From Neocallimastix lanati (nom. inval.) (taxonomy: Eukaryota; Neocallimastigomycota; Neocallimastigomycetes; Neocallimastigales; Neocallimastigaceae), in NCBI GenBank assembly GCA_016946835.1, contig JACVTC010000047.1:380001-444000 (forward strand): a DNA stretch of 64,000 nt. The letters are read 5' to 3'. The translations under genes were made by a program, and so were the position numbers. Each line of letters begins with the position of its first letter. Position 1 is the stretch's first letter. Shown piece by piece: positions 13,470-26,934 of this stretch. Under the pieces are notes generated by a model. It saw only the letters and a list, made by a program, of their open reading frames with translations, was not told the DNA's origin and made no database searches.

Positions 13470-13756
13470 AAAATAATAATAAATAATAAATAATAAATAA
13501 TAAAATAATAAATAATAAATAATAAATAGTAAATAGTAAATAATAAATATTAAATAATAAATAAATAATAAATAAAAAATAAAAAATAAAAAATAAATAA
13601 TAAATAATAAATAATAAATAATAAAATAATTAGATAATAAATAATAAATAAATAATAAATAATAAATAATAAATAAATAATAAATAAAAAATAATAAATA
13701 ATTAAATAATAATAAATAATAAATAATAATAAATAATAAATAATTAGATAATAAAT
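13470..13756. repeat. TAAATAA 7-bp satellite, array 1
   Basis: An interrupted array of TAAATAA/AATAATA heptamers, with imperfect units and length variants. The minus-strand Tyr/Leu/Ile reading frame across it is an artefact. Confidence 0.85.
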
Positions 13757-14522
13757 TATTGAAAAAATTATAATTTATATAATTTATATACATTTTTTTT
13801 TTGGTAAATAAATTAATTTTATTAATAAAATTAAAATGAATATTATTTATTTTCATATATATTAACATAAAAGAATAAAATTATAAATATTAATATCATT
13901 AAAATTATATTAACACTGTATTTACCAATTTTAGAATTCAGTAAAGAAATACTTAATTATAAAAAAAAAAAAATAGATAAATATGGAAATTAATTTAATA
14001 TGTTAATTATTTAATTTTAGACTTTTTTTTTTAATTTTATTTTATTTTATTTTTTTTCCTTTAAAAGGTCATTTAATGATAATTACATATATTAATGTGT
14101 TACATTAAACTCATTGAAGATAATTGTTTTAAATTGATTAGTTATCAATTTAGTATTATATTATTAAATAATAAATAATAAATAACAGAAGTTGTGGTTT
14201 GTTGAAAATTAATATGCCAATAAAAAATAAATATGGAGAGTCATGATTAATTAAATTATATTATTATATTTTTATTTTTATTTAATTTTATTTTATTTAT
14301 AAAATTTCAATAGGGCATTATTTTGCAAAAAAAAAAAAAAAAAAGCTTATCCCTTATTGTTTTAATTGCTTTAATGAAAAATTATTCATTTATATTAATT
14401 TATTTATTCACCGCTTTTTTTATTATTCCATATCAGAATGATAAAAAAAAAAAAAAACCAATAGTTAATTGTTTTTTATTAAGAAGTGTTTTTAATAACA
14501 ATTAATAATTAATGATAAATGA

Positions 14523-14854
14523 TAATAAATAATAAATAATAAATAATAAATAATAAATAATAAATAATAAATAATAAATAATAAATAATAAATAATAAAT
14601 AATAAATAATAAATAATAAATAATAAATAATAAATAATAAATAATAAATAATAAATAATAAATAATAAATAATAAATAATAAATAATAAATAATAAATAA
14701 TAAATAATAAATAATAAATAATAAATAATAAATAATAAATAATAAATAATAAATAATAAATAATAAATAATAAATAATAAATAATAAATAATAATAATAA
14801 ATAATAAATAATAAATAATAATATAATAATAAATAATAAATAAATAATAAATAA
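14523..14854. repeat. TAAATAA 7-bp satellite, array 2
   Basis: A more regular heptamer array of the same unit as the one about 1 kb upstream, around 45 copies, degrading into AATAATA variants at its right end. Confidence 0.9.
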
Positions 14855-14970
14855 GAGAATGATAAGTTATAAATTAAAAAAAAAGAATATAATAAACTTA
14901 ATATGAATAATATTTTTAATAAAATATAATAAAAGATGGTAGGTATTCCTGTTGATAAAATATAAAATTG

Positions 14971-15186
14971 TTAGTGTAGAAAGTACTTGATTAGTGTAGT
15001 TGTTCCTCCCTCGATGATTGTTCAAGTTGTTACTAAAAAGAAGCCCGTTGTATAAAGCAGAGTATAGAAAATATCTTTCATATTAGCCTGATGGTATGGC
15101 AAAGAATCTAATAAGAATCTAATACGTTTATGGGAGAGACCGGAGGACTTATTGTCCTCTCCTCTCATTAATCCAGTTCTAGCAAA
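14971..15186 (-). pseudogene. Recombinase-like coding remnant
   Basis: On the minus strand a 53-codon open stretch (15183 to the TGA at 15022) begins ARTGLMRGEDNKSSGLSHKR and continues for a further 17 codons after the stop. The TGLMRGE segment followed by a Leu-Ser-His-Lys motif resembles the box I arginine region of tyrosine recombinases, as in Crypton elements and fungal Ndc10-type proteins. It is isolated in a gene desert and carries an in-frame stop, so it is a relic at best. The catalytic His-x-x-Arg and Tyr regions are not present. Confidence 0.3.
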
Positions 15187-15661
15187 TAAAATAAAATAAA
15201 TTAAAATAAAATAAATAGTAGAATATTAAATATAAAGTACAGATTGAATAAAATAAAATAAAATAAAATAAATAGTGAAGTAATATAAAAGAGTAAAGTA
15301 TTAATAAAAATAAAATCAAATAAAATAAATAGTGAAGTAATATAAAAGAGTAAAGTATTAATAAAAATAAAATAAAATAATAAAATAAAAATATATATTT
15401 TCATAATCTTTTAATACTTTAATAATTATTTTAAAATTATTAAAATTATATTGATATATCTTTTCAATGTATTTCTATTTATTAAATATAGTCACATTTT
15501 ATTTATTGGAATCATTAATCGGGTCAATATATTGAGTATAATTTATAAATTTTTTTTTTTTTTTTTTGTTTAAAGAAAAAATTGGATTAGTATATAATAT
15601 ATATTTATATAAATTTCTTTAAAATTAGATTTTTTTATTTACCACAAATAATTTTTAATTC

Positions 15662-15695
<34 letters not shown>

Positions 15696-17927
15696 AATTT
15701 TTTTAAAGTTTTTAATATTATTAATTAAAGTTGAAGTTCTAATTTATATACATTTATATATATATATAGATAGATTTTTTATTTATTTTTTAATTCTGCT
15801 GTACGAATTAAATTTTAATTTTGATTATAGTCATATCCAAAATATATGCATTATTTATTGACGCTTTTGTATATAAATTTTATGATGTTTATATATATTT
15901 TTTTATTGCTTATTGTTAGATAAAATAAATTTTTGATTATTAGATATATATCAAATGATTAAAATATATGGTTTTTTAAAAGGTAATATATATATAAATA
16001 AATATTTAAAAAATTTTAAATATATATATTTTATTAATCTATTTTGTTTCGTATATAATCATTTTGTTTGCTTATTTTATTATTTTTTTTGTGTCTCATT
16101 CATTATATGAAATACTTTATATTTTTTAAGTTTTAATTATATTTACAAAAAAATTTTTGTCTAACAAAAAAATTTTTTTTTAATTATACTTAAAATATCA
16201 GTATTTCATAATTCTTAATATATATTAATAAGGAATTCTACGAAGAACAAATAAAATAAAAACTTTTAATTTTTTTTTTTTTTTTTTTTAAAGAGGGAAG
16301 AGAATAAAAACTTTAAAATAACAAAACATTGAAATATAATAATAATAATAATAAAATTAAAAGAAATTTAAAGTTAGTAAAATTGTATTTGTATTCTTAA
16401 ATGTAATGATTGTCATAGCCATAATTGATATTAAATAGGATTTAATTATTCTTGTTAATATTTATAATATTTTATTTTATTTTGGTTTATTTTTATTTTT
16501 ATTTTTATTTTTTATTTATTTTAATACCATTAAGCATGTTAAACAATATCAGTTGAGATGTTATTCTGTTACTTCTAATGATTATATTATTAAAATTAAA
16601 ATCAACTAATTATTACATATACTGCCATTAATTTTTTATCTTTTTGGAAAATAATATTAATAATAATATTAATTTTTTTTTTTTTTTTTAAATTTAATTA
16701 TTCCAAAAACATTATAATATTAAAATGAAGTGTATTTATTTTAATATTAATTTATTTAATATATTAATCTAATTATATAAAAACTATAAATATAATTTTT
16801 ATATATTTTTCAGATTTATGATAAAATACCATTTTTATATAAAAAAAGTTATTACAGTATAAATCATATCGTATATTTCATAGAACTATTTAATTATTAA
16901 AAAAAAAATTTTTTTTTGATTATTGAATAGTTTTATATATATAATTTATAAAAACTCATAAGACTATTGCCTTATAAGATATAGTAAAAAAATCATTTAA
17001 AATTAAGGTTAAAAAAGTTTTTCTAAAATTAATTTTCAAAAAATATATATATATGTATAATATATTTGTTTTTTTTTTTTTTTATAAAAAAAAAATCTAG
17101 AATATGATAATCAATTTTATAGAAATTTTAATTAGTGATAGAAAAGTTTAGAGATTTTAGAAATTAAATATAAAAACTTTAATTTTTTTTTTTTAAACTT
17201 TAATTTTCAATTTTTTTTTTTAAATTATATATAAGTATATTTTTAAAAATTATACCCATTTCATAATCAAGTGAAAAATGACTATTATTCTAATTCTTTT
17301 ATTAATATTATTATTATATATATTTTTTTTTTAAAAAAAGTATTACATTCTTATATACTTTTATATCCTTTATTTTTATTATGTATATTAAATAAAGATA
17401 TCTTCTATAATAAAAGACTTCAATAAAAATTAAATTGATATAATAATATTACTTTTTATATTTTTTGAATATTTCAACAACTTTTTGATGAATATATTAA
17501 TATTTTTTTAATACAATAATCAAAAAAAAAAAAATTATCTATTCTTTTTTAAATTTAATGGCTAAAAAATATATATATTTTATAAAAAAAAAATTTTTAC
17601 TTTGAACTATTATTAATTAGATTATTGCTAAATTATAAATATTATATAAAGTGTATATTCATGATTTTTTTTATAATATTTAAAATTTTAACATTAAAAT
17701 AATGTTAATATATAATAAAATAAAGTAAAATATATATATTTTTAAATAAGATATGGTATATTCTTAAATAAAAAAAATTTATAAAAAAAAATAAAAAAAT
17801 ATATATATATATAAAATAAAACAAACTTTAAAATTATCATTTGATTATGTAATAAATAGAAAAAAAAATAAAAAACAAAAAAGTATCTTTTTTTAATGAA
17901 TATAAATTTTTATACGAATATTTAATT

Positions 17928-17968
<41 letters not shown>

Positions 17969-20900
17969 TAAAAAAAAAATTAAAAATATTAAAAATTTTT
18001 AAAGAGTTATAAGTATATTAGAAGTAAATCAAAATGAAATTGTCTTTAATAATTAATAAAATAATCTATCTACATATATATATATATATATTTGAAAATT
18101 TAAGCTTATTCTAATCAAAAGGTATAATTAAATTTATATATATTATCAATATTTCATAATAATAATAAATAATAATGATAATATTTACCAAATATATCTC
18201 ATTTAATTTATAATTATTTTATATCGATAATAGAATAGTAATAAAAATAACTCCATTTAATTATATATGTAATATTTATTAATATGGAAAATTTATATAT
18301 TTAATTATTTTGTAAAATATTTTGTGAAAATCTATCTCCATTATTTGAGTTTTTTTTTTTTTTTTTGAATTATTATTTTTATAACTTTAAAATATATTTA
18401 TTTCATTATATATATATATATATAAATTTCATTAATTTAGAGTTTTTAAGATATTGAACTATTACATCATTTTATTTATAAATCTATTTGAATTACTATT
18501 TGATAAAATCAAAATTTTTATTATTATTTTGAAAATAATATATATAGATAATTCATCATAATAATTCATTATATATCTTTATATATTTATTTATCGATGA
18601 TATAAACCCTTTTCATTTTTTATTTTTTATTTTAAAGTTTTGAGAACCTTTCATATATTATTGGATTTTATATATTGTTATAATTTTTTTTTATTTTATT
18701 TTTATAGAGTATTTCATTATCAACTCTATACTTATAATCTTATTATTTATAGAACTACCCAAAAAAAGTGATTTAATATATATATTTATATAAAAAGATA
18801 AAAAGAGATTAATATATATATCTATATATATATATAATTTTTTTTTTAAATCTTATTTTAATGTTCAAGTTTTAAAAATTGCATATTTAAAATTAAAGTT
18901 ATAATGGAGTATTTTTAAATATATGTTATTTTGTTTAGTTTTTATTGTGTGATCACTTTATTTTTTTTATTATAATTTTTATTATTATTTTAATAACTAT
19001 ATATTTTTAGTAATATTTGATTATAGGATTAATTATCATAATCCTTTATAAAATGTATATACATTAATAAAATTTAACTATATTAGTTATAATTGTAAAT
19101 ATATGATGTACATCATTAATACGCCTCATAATATTTTACATTATACAAAATAATGAAAAACATATTTAATTTAATAAATAAGTAAATCTTAATTATACAA
19201 GACTTAATTAAAATATTAAACTTTATTTTTAACAAGTATGAAAAACTTTTACAAAAATTGTAGAAATTATAGTAGTTAAACTAATAATAATTAAAAAATT
19301 GTTCATTTTAGTACCTTTTTCTTTCTATAAAAACCTTTTTCAGTATACTTTAATATATATATATGTATATTCAATAAACTTTCTAAATAAAGTAACATTA
19401 TTAATTAATTAAAGTTAAATAATATTTTATTAAATTTTTAATGTTAGGTTTGGGTTTTCTTTTTATTACTATTAATATTAATTTATATATATATGAAATT
19501 ATATTTTAAATTAATATAAACTTTAAAAGATTAAAGTGTTTTTCTTTTCTTTTTTTTTTTACGAATTTTAATCTTCGATTCCAACATATTTTCATATATG
19601 TAATATTATGATTTAATATTAAAATATTTTTACTTGTTGTACTTATATATATTATATATATATTTAAGACAATTAATACTTTAAACTATTTGAGTGTAAA
19701 GAGTGGATTTATTTAATCTTTAATTTTTTATTTATTATTAAGATTATCATATCATCATTATTTTATTTTATATGTAATATTATTAAAAATTTAAACTTTT
19801 TTATATTTCATTTAATTTAAAATTATTATTATTATATATATATATATTTACTTTATCTTTATATTATTTATATCATACTTCATATATAATTATTTCATAG
19901 AATGTATCAATTTTATTAAAATTTATTAATATAATACATTAAATATAATATATATATTAATGAACATAACATAGATAGTATGCAGAATTCGAAATAATGA
20001 TAGATACTAATACTAAATATTTATAGTTAAGTTTTAAAAAATCAAAAAAAAAATTTTTTTATAGTTTTTAAGTTTTATATATAGAAATGTATTGAAATAC
20101 ATATTTTTTTTTTTTTTTTTTTTTTTTAATATTGATTTTTCTTCATTCTATAATAATTATATATATATAAATTTAAAAAAAAAATTTTTTTTTTTATATT
20201 ATATATTTTCATAATTTTATAAATAAAGTTTTAAAAAATTCATTAGGAAATATAAACTTTTAATACATTTTATAGTTTAGAATTGATTGCTCGATAAAAA
20301 AAAAAAAAGAAAAAAAGACAAAATAAAAAAATTTTTTATGTGTTGGAATGAAAATAATAACATAGAAAAAAAAAAATTTTTTTTTTGTCATATTACTAAT
20401 AATGATCATATTATTAGAAATCGGTATTGTTTTTATTAATTGTAATTTTTTTTTAAAATAAAAATTTTAATAAATTACACACACACACAAAAAAAAAAGA
20501 TTAAGTAATATTATATTATATATATATACTTTAAAAAAAAATAACTCATATTGTTAATTTTTTAATTAATTTTTAAATATTTATGAATATTTATATTATA
20601 TGCTGCGCAAACACACACACAAAAAAAAAAAAGGAATATAGATTTAAATTAAATATATTTCATTAGATATTTTATATTCTTGCTACATATATTTTATTTT
20701 ATTTTATTTATACCTATATATGTTATATTTAATTTTTTATTGTTATTTTTTTTATTATTTTTTTATTATATACATATATATTTTTTTTTTCATATTTCTC
20801 TTTTATTTTAGGATTTTTTTTTGTTATTGTTTATCTCTTTAATTAAATAATAACTAATTATTAACCTTTTTGTTATATTTTTATTAATATGGACCCTCCA

Positions 20901-21158
20901 TCAGATTGATAAATTAATATAGATATAAACAAATTATTAAATAAATATAATAATTAACTAATTATTTATCAAAAAAAAAAAAAAAAAAAATTAAATTTTA
21001 TTTTTGGATGCTTTATTTTTTTTGTATATCAAATCAAGATGTTTATAAGTAGTTTTAAGTGAGTTCTATTTATTATTATTACTATTATTATTGATATGTA
21101 TAAAACTAAATAATATCATAATAAAGATATCTATATGTTATTTACTATTTATTTTTCC

Positions 21159-21162
<4 letters not shown>

Positions 21163-21209
<47 letters not shown>
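21163..21209. repeat. (TTA)n microsatellite
   Basis: About 16 uninterrupted TTA units; the Ile run in the plus-strand reading frame is a repeat artefact. Confidence 0.85.
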
Positions 21210-21211
<2 letters not shown>

Positions 21212-22300
21212 TTTAACAAATTACATTTTAAACTATAATAGTAAAAAAATTTTTTTTTTTGTTATATTTTTGAAGTGCATCACAACTACCAATACCATTA
21301 AATTATTGGTTCATTGTTTCATAATTAATATAATCATATATGGAAGCATTTTGACAAAATTTATTTATTTATTTATTTATTTATTAATATGTTTATTCAT
21401 TTTATTTTTTTTCTTTTTAAAAAAATAATTATAATAATATTTTATTGCTTTATAATTTGAAAATAATTTTATAAAATTAAAATTATAAAATATATTAAAT
21501 AAAGGTTTCATGTAAATTTCATAATTTTATGGGATGTGGTGTATATCAGAAAGTTATATTTCGCAATGTGACGTTCATATTGTTGTAATTTAATGCCATA
21601 AATATTTTAATATTTTTAAAAATAATTATAAATAAAATAAATAAATAAATAAATTATAATCAGGGTTAAAAATAAATAAAACTGTTAATTATTAAAAAAT
21701 AAAATGTTCAAATAAGACTGAATAATTAATATTAATCTATTTATTATGAATATTTAAAAAATTAAAATAAAAAATAATTAAATATAAATAATAAATAATT
21801 ATATAAATACTTTATTGTTTAGTATATAGAAAATAAAATATTTTCTTATAAATACTTCATAATTAAAAAAAAAATAATTAAAATTAATAATAAGTAAATT
21901 AAATTAAATGAATAATTAATAGTTTGATATTAATAACAAATAACAAAGAAAATATTTTTTTTTGAAAAAATTATAAAATAAATTATTTATTAAAAAGATT
22001 TTAAACCATAGTATATATAATTAAATATATTATTTCAATATTTATATTTTCTTCCATTTATAATAAAATATTTAAATATTTAAATTAAGTATAACTAATC
22101 GTATAAAATAATAATAAAAAAATAAATTTAATTTTTTATCTAAAAAAAAAAAAAATTCTAAAGTATATAGATGTATTGAATATAAAACTTGAAATAAATG
22201 CAATTATTTCATTTTTTTTTTTAAACGATAAGAAGGAAAATTTTTAAAATAGGAAAGTTTACATAAGCCTAAACATATTTTTAATGAAGTTTCATAAGAA

Positions 22301-22510
22301 ATGGGATTTATATGTCCTGAATATAAAGCAATTAATTCTCAAATAACAAGAAATATAAATAAACAACTGCCTCCTGATGTAACAAAGCTTGATGAAATTC
22401 CAGATGATTCAAAATAATATAAAATAGTAAGAAATAAGAATTTTATGATATTCAAATTTAATAATCTTCCAATCCCCATTTCAAGCAAAATTATTTATGA
22501 AATTAAATAA
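22301..22510 (+). pseudogene. Transposase-like (MULE-type?) remnant
   Basis: From ATG at 22301, 38 codons (MGFICPEYKAINSQITRN...QLPPDVTKLDEIPDDSK) end at an in-frame TAA. The same frame then continues for 30 codons including FMIFKFNNLPIPISSKI before a second stop. The order QLPP, DEIPDDS, (Y)YK, NFMIFK, NNLPI matches what I recall of the region just upstream of the catalytic core in MULE-type transposases with FLYWCH domains. No catalytic Asp is present. It is likely a fragment of a decayed DNA transposon; the family call is from memory of motif order only. Confidence 0.4.
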
Positions 22511-22847
22511 AACTATAGAAGGTGGAGTGGTTGGATGGCTGGTTGAGATTATTATATGATGAGTAATCACTGATTTAATATTAAAGAATACAAGATACAA
22601 GATACAAAATATTAAATATTAAAAAAAAAAAAAAAAAAAAAAAAGAACAAAAAATATAAAATATTAAACTAATAAATAATAAATAAATAATAAATAATAA
22701 GATAATGAATATATTTTAGCAGATTGTACTTTTTATATTGCATTTAAATTTAGTTATCAAGTGTTCATTACTAGAACTTATATGTATTTCACAGTAATTA
22801 TATATATATAATATAAAATATATATATATGTATATTATATTAATATT

Positions 22848-23055
22848 ATCTTTAAAATTTTTTAATACTTCATATGTTACTTAAAATTTTTTAATACTTC
22901 ATATGTTACTTAAAATTTTTTAATACTTCATATGTTACTTAAAATTTTTTAATACTTCATATGTTACTTAAAATTTTTTAATACTTCATATGTTACTTAA
23001 AATTTTTTAATACTTCATATGTTACTTAAAATTTTTTAATACTTCATATGTTACT
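22848..23055. repeat. 29-bp tandem repeat, seven copies
   Basis: Seven nearly identical copies of a 29-bp unit containing TTAATACTTCATATGTTACT, head to tail without spacers. It is not coding and not CRISPR-like. The near-identity suggests recent expansion. Confidence 0.95.
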
Positions 23056-23533
23056 TATTGTATTAAAGACATAAACTATTTAATGAATAATTTTATTATA
23101 TAATTTTGTTATTAATATGAATTTTAAAAATTATTTAATTTTAAAAATGGGTTTTACTCTAATTTACAATTTAATGAATTTAGTGTATTTTGCAATGTGG
23201 CGTATTTTTATATGTGGCTTGTTTTTAAATAATTAAATAAATAATAATTAAATAAATAATAAATAACCTTTTTTTTATATATAATTTATTAATATTCAAT
23301 TGTAAAAATAATTTTTTATAATTCTTTTTTAATAGAATATATTATTATTTCTTTTGAAATAGTTAATATAAATAATAATAATATTAATTAAAATAATTAA
23401 AATAATAATAAAAATAATAATATTTAATTGAAAAAATATATTATTATTTATGATTGTATAAAATATCTTAAAAATTTTTAACGCCACATTACGAAATACA
23501 TGATCCCCTAATTTATTTACTATTTAAAATATA

Positions 23534-23902
23534 TGTTGCATTTCGAAACGAGCCTTATAAATAAAAATTTAATTTATAACTTAACGCCTTACATTTTTAA
23601 TCTTTTTTAATAATTGTAAATAAATAAATAAAATTAGAAATAAATATAAATGTGTTAAGTTTGTTAACTTTATAAATATAATTTTATATTTATTTGCAGC
23701 TTAAGTTTTAATAAAATATTAAAATAATTTATATTAAATATATTGTAATTACAAATTAAATATAAATTTATATGTATCTACATCAAGCCACAATTAAATA
23801 TTAAAAACAAGTAATTTTATCTGTATTCTAAATCTTTGTTAAACCATTTATTTATATTCTATAAATAATAAATTTATATTAATTAATAAACAATCTTTAA
23901 TA
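23534..23902 (+). repeat. copia-4 LTR (probable)
   Basis: The right end is fixed by the adjoining primer-binding site at 23903. The left end is set at TGTTGCATTTCG by analogy with the start of the copia-3 LTR, which begins TGTTGAATGTGG and carries GCATTTCG a few bases later. The terminal CA appears as TA, as in copia-3. The start is uncertain. Confidence 0.4.
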
Positions 23903-23917
23903 GATTAAGAGTCTCAT
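23903..23917 (+). promoter_or_regulatory. copia-4 primer-binding site (tRNA-Lys anticodon arm)
   Basis: GATTAAGAGTCTCAT is complementary to ATGAGACTCTTAATC, the anticodon arm of eukaryotic tRNA-Lys(CUU). The same sequence abuts the LTR in the other three copia copies of this window. Confidence 0.7.
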
Positions 23918-24222
23918 TTGAAAATAACTGACAGCACTGAATGTTTTATTTACAAGGGTTCCAATTTCAAAATGTGGAAAAAGTTAACTTATTAACGTTT
24001 TGAAAGCTAAAGACCTCTCATAACTACGTCACTTTTAATATATTTAATGAAGTCAATAAAAGATGATGAAAGATTTTGGAGAAATTGATAAAAATAATTC
24101 AAAAAGGGTGGCGATCATTTTCAAGTCTGTCGATGAATCAATTTATAAAGATATCGAGAATTTGGAATCTGCTTATGGTATGATCAAAAAAATTGGAAGA
24201 GATAAACTAATAAGCAGATGAA
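23918..24222 (+). pseudogene. copia-4 gag remnant
   Basis: Broken frames downstream of the primer site retain Ty1/copia Gag (UBN2-type) features: GSNFKMWKK near the N-terminus and, after frameshifts, AIIFKSVDESIYKDIENLES followed by AYGMIKK, matching the segment in which copia Gag reads AYEMWxxL. Stops and frame changes occur throughout. Nothing of pol was found downstream, so this is a severely truncated copy. Confidence 0.55.
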
Positions 24223-25864
24223 CTTATACAGCTCCACCACTGTTACTGCTAGAACCTTCACAGCTAAATTATTATTATTTTCTTATTTAAAAAAAATGAA
24301 TTAATTAACTTAGCGTTTTCCTTTCTAAGTAATTTATTATTAGTTCCTTAGTTGTATAGGGTTATTATTCTAAAAGGTTAGTTTAATATCAACATAAATA
24401 ACAAATAAACAGAATAAAGACTAATAAAATTTAATATTTCTCTAATAGAGTTATACTAGGAAAAATCGTCTTTTTAATAAATAGTTTAGTTCTAAACTTA
24501 AAAATATAATACAGTACTATCATATTCTAATCCTTAATAGGAGATTGGGTTTATCCTAAACTTATATAATTCGTTAATTAATTATTTATTTTACTTTAAT
24601 AATAAAATACTTTTATTAATATAATTTTCCTTAATAATAACGCTAGTGCGATACAATTTCAATTAAACATTTTATTTATACATGTAATATCTATGATGAT
24701 TGGCTAAATATTTAATTAACATTCAATTAACTAATCATTCAATTATAAAACTATCTAATTAAGAATAAAAATAACTATGTGTAAAAATTTATATATAATA
24801 AAATTTAATGTCAATTAATGTACAAAATTTAGTCATGATTTTGAGTATATGACCAAGTAATTGCTAAGTATATTAAGATACATTACATAACCAAAAAGAT
24901 ATCAAACAAGAGCCTTTATTTTACTGCGTATGTTACATATTAATTGATGTTGCAGAATGAACAAATAATGTTATGCTTGTTAGAATTAATGAATATTATT
25001 CTAATCTACAATAAAATTATTTTATTCTTACCTTTAAGAAATTTCCTATATTTTATTTTTCTAAATTTATATATATTATAATTATGATTATTAATAGTAA
25101 ATATAAAATTAATAATAAAAATAATTAATTAATTAAATATAATTCTTAACTAAGAAGGTATTAAAAATCCATTAATAAAAATTAGTAAAAGTCCTACCAA
25201 TTTACACCCCCAAAATGATAATTATTAGTAATTAAGAGTGCATTTTATGCACTCTTATATAATAAAAATATATTTTTAAAATATTAATATATTATATTTA
25301 TAATTTTTAATTCAATTAAATATTAAAATTTATATTAAAAATTCAAAAGCACTTTTATTATGAATAACTTAATATTATTTAATCACTTTAAAATTTCTAT
25401 ATAATTTCTTTTATTTTCCTTTTAACATATTGAATAGTTAATTATTATAAATATTGAATAATTAATTATATTAACAATTTTAAATTAATTTAAAATATAA
25501 TATTTTATTAATATTTAGTAATTAAGTATAAAATTTTAATTATTTGAAGATGTATTTTTAATATTTAATCTTTAATTTGTTTTTTTTTTTTTTATCTTTA
25601 TCATTATAATTGATAATATTAAATAAATGGTATATTATTTATCATTAGGATAAATAATAGTATTATAAAATAATAAAATAAATAATTATCAAATAAATAA
25701 ATTAAAGTTTTAATAAATGAAGATCAATTAGAAATAATTTTTTTCATAATTAATATATTTTTGTATTATAACCTTTTCTTTTAGAAATTGGTAATAATAC
25801 TATAATAAAATTAGAAATTTTTATTTTTTTACAGACAGCTTATTTTTGAGATCTTTTATTGAAA
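24223..25864. other. Non-coding, with a possible LTR fragment
   Basis: A+T-rich DNA without readable frames. The stretch 24868-24935 (GATACATTACATAACCAAAA ... ATGTTACA) resembles the outer end of the copia-2 LTR at about 60113-60176 and may be a solo LTR fragment; its boundaries could not be set. Confidence 0.4.
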
Positions 25865-26316
25865 ATGGTAACTACTGAAGGAAAAAATAGAGGAACTGCT
25901 CTCATTTTAACAATAAATGAAGCAAGTTTAGAATTTTATGAAGACATAAAACAATATTTTCTGAATTTAAGTGCTTTTCAGTATATGCTTGTAGCTGAAC
26001 ATGTAGGAAGTACTAACAAACATTATCATATGTTTGTTCAGTACAATCAACCAAAGTATGTGGTCAGAAGAAAACTTCATGGTGCTCACATCGAAAGTGT
26101 TATGATATTGCTCAAATGTTGATTATTGTTGGGAAATGAAAACTTCGTTACAAAATATATAATTATTTATTTAGGACTGGACTATTATCTTTTATAACTA
26201 TTGTAATATCAAGAACAAGTTTAATTATCTTTTCATCAAGAAAAGGGACAAAAATTAGAGCTTTAACAAATAATTCAACAATATCCAAATATATTGAATG
26301 GCATGAATCAAATAAT
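25865..26316 (+). pseudogene. CRESS-type Rep endonuclease relic
   Basis: The first 86 codons (ATG 25865 to TGA 26122) show the order of a rolling-circle Rep (HUH endonuclease) nuclease domain: a hydrophobic first motif ALILTINEAS, a metal-binding second motif HYHMFVQ, and a conserved Lys/Arg region. Just past the stop, a different frame carries a Tyr-Cys...Lys pattern where the catalytic-tyrosine motif would be expected, so a frameshift has separated the motifs. Weakly open coding continues to 26316, where an LTR interrupts it. Rep initiates rolling-circle replication of small circular ssDNA replicons, and endogenised copies occur in many eukaryotes. This copy is broken, with no Walker A motif seen. 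It could come from a virus-like or plasmid-like replicon; which one cannot be told from here. Confidence 0.6.
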
Positions 26317-26321
26317 ACAGG

Positions 26322-26929
26322 TGTAAAGATTTAATAAATCTTTAATACATTAAATAGTTTAATTTTTCGTACAATTAATTTATTTAATATATATGAAATT
26401 TTTTAATATAAAATTTATTGAAATAAAATTAATTATTTTTTAAATTGAAAATTTTTTTTAATTAGTTTAGTTAGCTTAGTTTAGTTTTAAATAGTTAAAT
26501 ATTAATTTAGGAATAATCTTTAATAGTTAATATTTTTAAAAATAGTTTTTTCAATATTAAATATATAATTAAAAATTATTATAAGTATTAAAATAATAAA
26601 TAAAATAAAGAGTTTAAAAAATTAATTTTAGCTTTAGTCAATTGATAAATAATAATTAATTAAAAAATCCTTTGTTTATAAATAAATAGCTTAATATATA
26701 TTATTAAATAACATCATATATTAATAATGTAATAAGAAAAAATATAAATACATGTAATTTTTCTCAGTTAAATCGATGTATTAGTTATTAACTATTTTAC
26801 AGTTAATAACATAAGAGAAATTTATAATTAATAAAAGAGCTTATTAATAAAAGAAATTACTTATTTTAATTTGTTTAAGTTTTAGTGTTTTCATTGTTAT
26901 AATCTGTTTTAATTGACGGATTTACTACA
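26322..26929 (+). mobile_element. Solo LTR, chromovirus subfamily D (TSD ACAGG)
   Basis: A 608-bp LTR from TGTAAAGATTTAATAAATC to ...ACTACA, flanked by the 5-bp direct repeat ACAGG (26317-26321 and 26930-26934). It is related to the longer LTR of the chromovirus at 36387-56927 and to copies at 27167-27775 and 58624-59241. It contains TATAAATA (26743-26750) and, 35 nt on, GTATTAGTTAT (26778-26788). It is inserted within the Rep relic. Confidence 0.9.
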
Positions 26930-26934
26930 ACAGG

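Larger units (their letters stand above)
7490..22260. other. 14.8-kb gene desert
   Basis: Almost entirely A+T, dominated by homopolymers, (TA)n, and A-tract/T-tract junctions. Reading frames here are Phe/Ile/Leu/Tyr/Asn-rich artefacts. Small islands of higher complexity occur near 11890-11945, 13310-13350 and 14930-15190; only the last gave a readable peptide. I see no RNA gene. Confidence 0.6.

Noticed and set aside
15132-15166. Strong hairpin GGAGGAC/GTCCTC as a regulatory RNA
   Set aside because: It lies inside a minus-strand coding remnant that explains its composition better.
22848-23055. CRISPR-like array
   Set aside because: Repeats are contiguous without spacers, and the context is eukaryotic.
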